Positions 58,352 through 64,000 of a stretch of DNA of 64,000 nucleotides are shown here, in pieces. Source of the DNA: Calliopum simillimum (taxonomy: Eukaryota; Arthropoda; Insecta; Diptera; Lauxaniidae); the NCBI GenBank assembly GCA_951812925.1, contig OX638368.1:70466422-70530421 (forward strand), given 5' to 3'. The first letter of the stretch is position 1. Each line of letters begins with the position of its first letter. The notes beneath the pieces were generated by a model, which was given only the letters and a program-made list of their open reading frames with translations, did not search any database and had not been told where the DNA came from. The translations under genes were made by a program, and so were the position numbers.

Positions 58352-58619
58352 AGGCGAATGGTGTTTATTTTTTTAGGGATTGGATACATTTCTATGCATT
58401 TTCATTCACCACACGAAAATCGTCATTTTTGGTGATACCAGACCTAACCAAACGAAAAGTGGGAGTTTTGTGGGAGTAAGTTTTAAAAAATTTGTACTGA
58501 TGTGAGTTAATTGTGTGAAAAGTATAATTTTACATATTTCCTGTTGTTTGAAGCTGAGAACCCTTAAAAGAAATAAAAAAAATTTGTATAGCAAAAAATT
58601 AAGTTGAAAAAGTTGTATT

Positions 58620-59005
58620 ATCAGGTGTGTTCCGTAAGACGCGTGATTTCAATTACTTTTCACTCAGGAGGCTTTTTGTTGAAAATCGTGAGTCACATGA
58701 TAAAAAGTATTAGAATCTTTTTTGTGGAGAATTACAGGTTCTATAAATAATATTGATTAATATTAACGAAAAAGTATTTGTTTCGGAAATATTTGATAAA
58801 GTCGAATTTTTCGGCTTTTTGTGGTTTTTTTAGAATGTTTTCTAAACGGTTACATTTTCGTTAATATAAGTCAATGTTAGTTGTAGAACCTGTAATTCCC
58901 CACAAAAAAGATTCTGATACTTTTTATCGTGTGACTCACCGTTTTCATCTAAAAGCTTCCTAAATGAAAAGTAATTGAAACCACACGGAATACGGAACAG
59001 GCCAG
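58620..59005. repeat. Foldback
   Basis: TTACAGGTTCTA near 58733 and GTAATTCCCCACAAAAAAGA near 58891 lie in ~170-bp arms (ACTTTTCACTCAGG... against ...CATTTAGGAAGC) around a ~60-bp centre. Confidence 0.55.
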
Positions 59006-59587
59006 TATTTTTTACATTTCCGACAAAATTGAAACTTTGTTTCCATTATTAAGGGTCATTAGTGACTACAATATCTTATAAAAACTTATTACTTTTTATA
59101 ACTACACTAATGTCACACTCGTTACTCTTTTTGAAGGAAAAAATTATTAATTTCAATTAAAACTATTAAAAGGAAAGAATATATATACATATGTAATTAA
59201 TGTAAATTAAATTGTTCTTTTTAATGTTGATTTTTCGATTAAAATAATCATTAGTTTGCTTATTTCATTTTAAAACAAATAAAATGCACTTAATTCCAAA
59301 ATAAAAGTAAATATCACAATAAAACTAAACAAAACAATGTATTTTTTGTCGTCAATAAAATGAAATATTTGCATTTATCTTAAATCAATATTATCAAGAA
59401 GTAAATTTTTTAACTCTCAAACATTGCAAGTTATTTTTAGTAAACTTAATGTTAAAATTTACTTACTTAGTCATTATGAAATGCACTTTAAACTGGGAAA
59501 TCTTATACTTGTACAGAAGGGATTCATAATCCTTTGATAAATTTTATACAACTTTTTTTTTTTGATAGTTCTCATCCATTTATAATT

Positions 59588-60240
59588 AGCTGTTTTTGTG
59601 GACCCTTTTTCTGTGTTTGTCCGTAGCACATTTATTTATCTGGGAAAAGTTAAGCACATTTGTTGTTGCTTTCTCATACTTTTATCAGAATGTGCTTACA
59701 CAAGCGCAGATAAAGTGTCCACAAAAACACAGCTATTATTTAAAAAGTTATGAATTGCACAGATACCTTAAAAAGCTTTTCTACAGTTGACAGAAAATTT
59801 TATTATAATAATTAGCTGATTTTTTTACGACAGTTTATCTGTGCTTGTGTAAAAGGCACTTCCTTTTGGTTTTCCGTATGATTTTTGCTCTGACTGTCGA
59901 ACTTTTTTCGTTTTTCATTTATATTGTTCAAACTGTTTTCATTCTTTATTTATCAAACAAGATGAAAAAATTTGAAAACTCTCTTTTAAAATAGATTCGA
60001 ATCTAATGCCAAAATAACTCATATGAGTTTTCTTCTAATAAATCATTTGTGTAATAAATTTACATTCACATTACCAGACTTGCCATATTTGACAACTCAT
60101 AAGAGTTTCTGTATGACTTCTCAGATAGTCTGAAGCGGCTTTAAGCACATTCTGAGAAAAACAACAACAAATTAGCTTAATTTTACACGGATAAATGTGC
60201 TTAAGACAAGCACAGATAAACATTCGTTAAAAACACAGCT
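59588..60240. repeat. Two related inverted repeats
   Basis: AGCTGTTTTTGTGGAC at 59588 pairs with GTCCACAAAAACACAGCT at 59717-59735. A related pair (TTTATCTGTGCTTGTGT near 59836; ACAAGCACAGATAAA near 60208) follows. Likely short palindromic elements. Confidence 0.5.
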
Positions 60241-61355
60241 ATTAATTGAGAAATCATAGAAATTTTATGTTTTCAGAAAAGGCGTTTTGATCATAGAGTA
60301 TGGTTTTGACGTCGTAAAAATATCGATTTACATTGTTTATTTAAAACATTAATCATATTTGTTTGTATATTATGCTCTTACGCGGCAAAAAAATAGCAAA
60401 AATATTTGTGTTATAACACTTCTATTTTGAAAAATTGTTCTTACTCGTGAAATAATTACCACAGAAATATTAAGAAATACATAGCTTTCTTATTTATTTT
60501 ATAACAATTAATGTAATTAAAGCTTTTCTTATTCTATTGCTAAATATTTTTATAAACATTTTACATTTGCACATAAGCCAAAGAAATTCACCAACAATAG
60601 CTAAAATTGGAAAAAAACTCTGGCAACCGCAAAAAAAATTTGACATTTTCGTAATAGGGGGATGACCAAAGGAGAGCTGTTAGGGGGAGATGGCGAGACG
60701 GGAATTCTTCTTCTTCTTCTTTTCATATGCTGTACATTACGTACAGCACAGGTATCGATACAGGACTATCACAGACTCTAGATCCTTTTTATAGTCCTAC
60801 GCGTGTACCACCAGTACGTTTCCGAAAGGCCGACACCAAAACCTGCACGGAAGACTGATGTTCAGCAACAAGTTTAATATGAAGCTGTCAACGTTGTCAA
60901 ACGACTGCAAACAAATAATTATTGCATTAATGCTCTTTTTTCTTTTTTCTTTTTTTAAAGTGGGGATTTTTCAAATATTTGAAGATTTTTTCTTTCTTTT
61001 TTCTTTTTTTACTATATTTTTTTTTTTTTATTATCAATGATTTTTTTCCCTCTTTTCGAAAACGTTATAAATATGATTTATGTAAATATGCAGATACATA
61101 CAAATGAAATGAAAATGATTTTTTATATAAAAAGCAATAATCAGGTACATATAATTAAACAATTATAAATATTATTCGATATTTGTAATATACAAACAAA
61201 CATTAATTGAACGTAACTAATAATACTGAAAAAAATATGACATATAAAATTATCAACATTTATATTTTACAACGAAAAGTCATTATATACAAATTTTCTA
61301 TCTAAAAATTTTTCTTTTTTTTAAATAAATTAAAATAGAATTTCAAAATAATATT
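60241..61355. other. AT-rich stretch with a TTC microsatellite
   Basis: (TTC)n at about 60706-60722 and long T-rich tracts. The 3' non-coding end of the LINE probably lies within 61000-61355 but its exact end is not visible. Confidence 0.4.
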
Positions 61356-64000
61356 TTAAATAACAATGTTATTTTGTTTAAAAAATTTATATACAATATT
61401 ATACAAATTAATATTATCAGTCTTCATCAGGCAGTTCATGTGAAGCGAGAGTGAATTGTCGCCGCGCATTGCATTAAGTAATTCCGTTCTGTGCGTCGTG
61501 TTTACGTTAGGACAATGAAACAACAGGTGTTGTGTAGTTTCAATAGCGCCACACGAACACGCACCATTATCAATTATATTAATTTTACTGAGATGATCTT
61601 TACATCTTGTGTGGTTAAATTTAAGCCTATTAATTAAGGTGACAAGATGCCTAGAAAGAGAATGCTTAGAAAACCAAGCAGGTCTATTAACACAAGGAGC
61701 AATCGCGTGAAGATGCCTTCCAAATTCTGAGGCGTCCCAACGAGACTGCCAAGCATGCATTTCAGATACCCTATCAATTGCTCTAACGTCCCTAAAGCTG
61801 ACTGGAAGCCGTGAAACATCATGAAACCGATCATGATCCGAAGCAACACTATCTACATGTTCATTTCCTTCTATACCCATATGACTAGGTATCCAAAGAA
61901 AATGAACCTGTATACCTTTACATCTGAGGTCATATAAAAGGTGTTTAATTTGAAAAATGCAAGAATGAGTGTTGTTCCCGTAAAACCCAGAAACCGCCAT
62001 CAAAACACTCTTGCTGTCTGACACGACTAGAAATTTGGTGGTATTATCCTGAACTTCAATCAGTTTTGATGCCTCAAAAATAGCTTTTGCTTCCGCCGTA
62101 AAAATGGATGAAATCGGATTTAAAGAGAAATGCGCTTCAACATTTATGTCAGGCATCCAAATCCCACTACCAACACACTGGGAATTTTTGGAGCCGTCAG
62201 TGAAAATTCTTTTAAAATTTACTCGCTTTGAAATAAACTTTTCGTACTTAGCTTGAACTTCAAGAGCTGTAGCGTTGGCCTTTATGACAGGTAAAAAACT
62301 AACAACCGGCCCGCTAAAAAGAGCTTTATACGGCGTATTGAAAATTGGATGTCGATCAAAAGTACTAAAGACAATGTTCTGTGTTTTATCCAAAAATTTT
62401 CTGAAAAAAACAGGAATATTTGCAAAGTTTAAAATTTGAAAAATAAAAGGTCTGGCAGGGTGGCTATTCCTCGAGATAACCTTGTTTACAACTCCGTCGG
62501 ATAAAAAAGACTAACGCTCTGGGAGAGGCATAACATTAGCCACTTGCTCCAAACTAAGCGTATGAGTAGACATCATAGCGCCAAGAGCTATACGAAGCAC
62601 TTTCCACTGAGCGCGTTGCATTTTAATGAAATCTTTCTTTGGACAGTCAAGTAAAAGAGGAGCCATATATTCTAATTTTGGTCTAATCAAACCTAAATAC
62701 AAACGAATTAAGCAATGCGAGTCAGAACCCCAGGACACACCACACAACGAGCGAATAACATTAGTGTACCTAAAACAGCTTTTAATCACACGATCTACAT
62801 GAAATCTGTGAGATAAATTCTTATGCAACGTAAAGCCAAGAAAATTAAAGGTCTCTACAAAATCAATGTTTTCAGCCCCAATTCGCAGAGGTGTAATTAT
62901 AGGGATATTTCTTTTTTTGGAAAAAACCAAAGCTTTAGTCTTGCTGGAAGAAAGCTCCAACTGCAATTGCTGAAGTTTGTTATTTATTAAAGACAAGACT
63001 GCCTGAACCTTTTCTCTCGCCTGACATGCGTCAGTGTGAGAACTAAAAACAACAATATCATCAGCGTACCCCAAAACATGAACGTCATCTGGTATACCTT
63101 CAAAAATCTCATCAATGTAAATGTTAAAACAAATGGGACTCAAAACACAACCCTGTGGTACTCCCGTGAAAGAATGACGATTAACAAAACCATCATCACT
63201 TTGAATATACAGTTCCTTGAATTGAAACAGACAGTAAATAAAGTCACAAAATTTATTCGGTATGCCTAAAAGTTGTAATCTGGCCCATAGCAAACGGATA
63301 TTAACATTATCAAAGGCTCCTTTTATATCTAAGAAGACAGCAACAACATTTTCCTTCTTAAGAAAGGATAAATGAACAGCCGACCAGAGCGCTAAGATAT
63401 TGTCAGTTGTAGATCTCCATCTCCTAAAACCAGATTGAGAGTTATTCATTTTGGAATTAGATTCAAGGTACCATTCAAGACGAGTGCAAAGAATGCGCTC
63501 AAAAATCTTTCTTGTAGTAGCCGCCAGGGCTATGGACCGATATGATGAAGCAGAAGTAGATGAACCATTTTTCTTGCGCAGAGGCATGACCTTATACTGA
63601 TACCAATAAAAAGGAATTTTACCACTGATAAGCACTTCATTAAAAAACTCAAGAAGTTTAAATTTGTGCTCAGAGTTAAACAACTTCAAGTGTTGATTCC
63701 GCAGACCATCGATGCCAGGGGCAGTATTCTTGGAATTACTTATAGCTTTGTCAAGCTCAGCATAAGCAATAGGCAAGAGAAGAAGATGATCATTAAGACC
63801 AGAGCCAGGTGAAAAATAACAAAAGGGAACCAAAGGACCAGCCAAAGAATCGGAAAAATCAGAAAGACACTCACTAAAGCCAGACAAACAGCTGTTATAA
63901 TTTCCCTTAAAGCATTTGACTGCTTTCCACAACTCAGAAATAGACATATCGCCATTAATAGTTTCACAAAAGCGCTTCCAACCACTTCTTTTCTCAGTTC
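61356..64000 (-). pseudogene. Non-LTR retrotransposon (I-like superclade) RT and RNase H, partial
   Basis: One minus-strand reading runs from beyond the window end to 61356. RT shows VFLDIKGAFDNVN, FTGVPQGCVLSPICF and the catalytic GYADDIVVFSS. RNase H follows with IFTDGSKNS, FTAEAKAIFEA, LVVSDSKSV and GNEHVDSVA (all four acids), then a C-terminal CSCGAIETTQHLLFHC zinc-like motif. A single in-frame TAG at 62511-62513 interrupts it between RT and RNase H; the frame resumes directly (SFLSDGVVNKVISRN). The upstream part still open at 64000 reads KRSGWKRFCETINGD, typical of the region after the endonuclease. RNase H and lack of LTRs place it with I/R1/LOA-type LINEs. Confidence 0.9.

Overview
This window looks like repeat-dense, AT-rich nuclear DNA from an insect, most likely a fly (inference from the element repertoire: several Penelope-like families, mariner/Tc1, Transib-like, hAT, Ty3/gypsy and an RNase H-bearing LINE). 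No bacterial or organellar signature and no intact host gene was found. Almost every long reading frame is transposon protein, and most are frameshifted, interrupted or truncated. Many borders could be fixed by eye from target-site duplications (TSDs) and terminal inverted repeats (TIRs).

Layout. 1-1608: broken Penelope-like element (PLE1, minus). 1609-3462: one copy of a ~515-bp ribozyme repeat split by a Transib-like insertion. 3637-11294: Ty3/gypsy element with 148-bp LTR and ACGT TSD, split in RNase H by a hAT-like element (6833-8730) and in its 3' LTR by a deleted mariner (10286-11195). 11299-13138: solo PLE end with hammerhead motif, then a hAT foldback. 13139-19760: PLE2 (minus), carrying an array of five ~515-bp ribozyme units (13225-15659) and a TA-flanked pogo-like insertion (17080-18290). 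19818-22663: mariner relic and a large foldback. 23887-32960: nested pile, an outer foldback holding a 4-kb Transib-like element (24003-28039) and a G-rich TA element that holds a hAT that holds another foldback. 34566-37794: 3.2-kb foldback interrupted by a ribozyme element (35082-36231). 38718-40135: foldback and a second copy of the deleted mariner. 40918-42770: PLE3, an inverted dimer. 43855-44262: candidate host exon or retrocopy. 45057-50412: three non-autonomous elements. 53030-58351: PLE5 (split by a nested repeat/Tc1 pile) and PLE4. 61356-64000: LINE, minus strand, running off the window.

The main discovery candidate is a set of hammerhead-ribozyme motifs (about a dozen copies in six sequence types). 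Four types sit at Penelope-like ends; two sit in non-coding elements made of ~515- or ~530-bp tandem units. Both non-coding elements have a ~15-bp TSD and an inverted partial copy at the ribozyme-strand 5' end, the same architecture seen in PLE2 and PLE3. The simplest reading is that PLE reverse transcriptase/GIY-YIG endonuclease mobilises self-cleaving non-coding retroelements (retrozyme-like) in this genome. The second candidate is a complete Transib-like element whose ends begin with the RAG-signal heptamer CACAGTG, with a 5-bp TSD confirmed by an empty site elsewhere in the window and exon-like segments inside.
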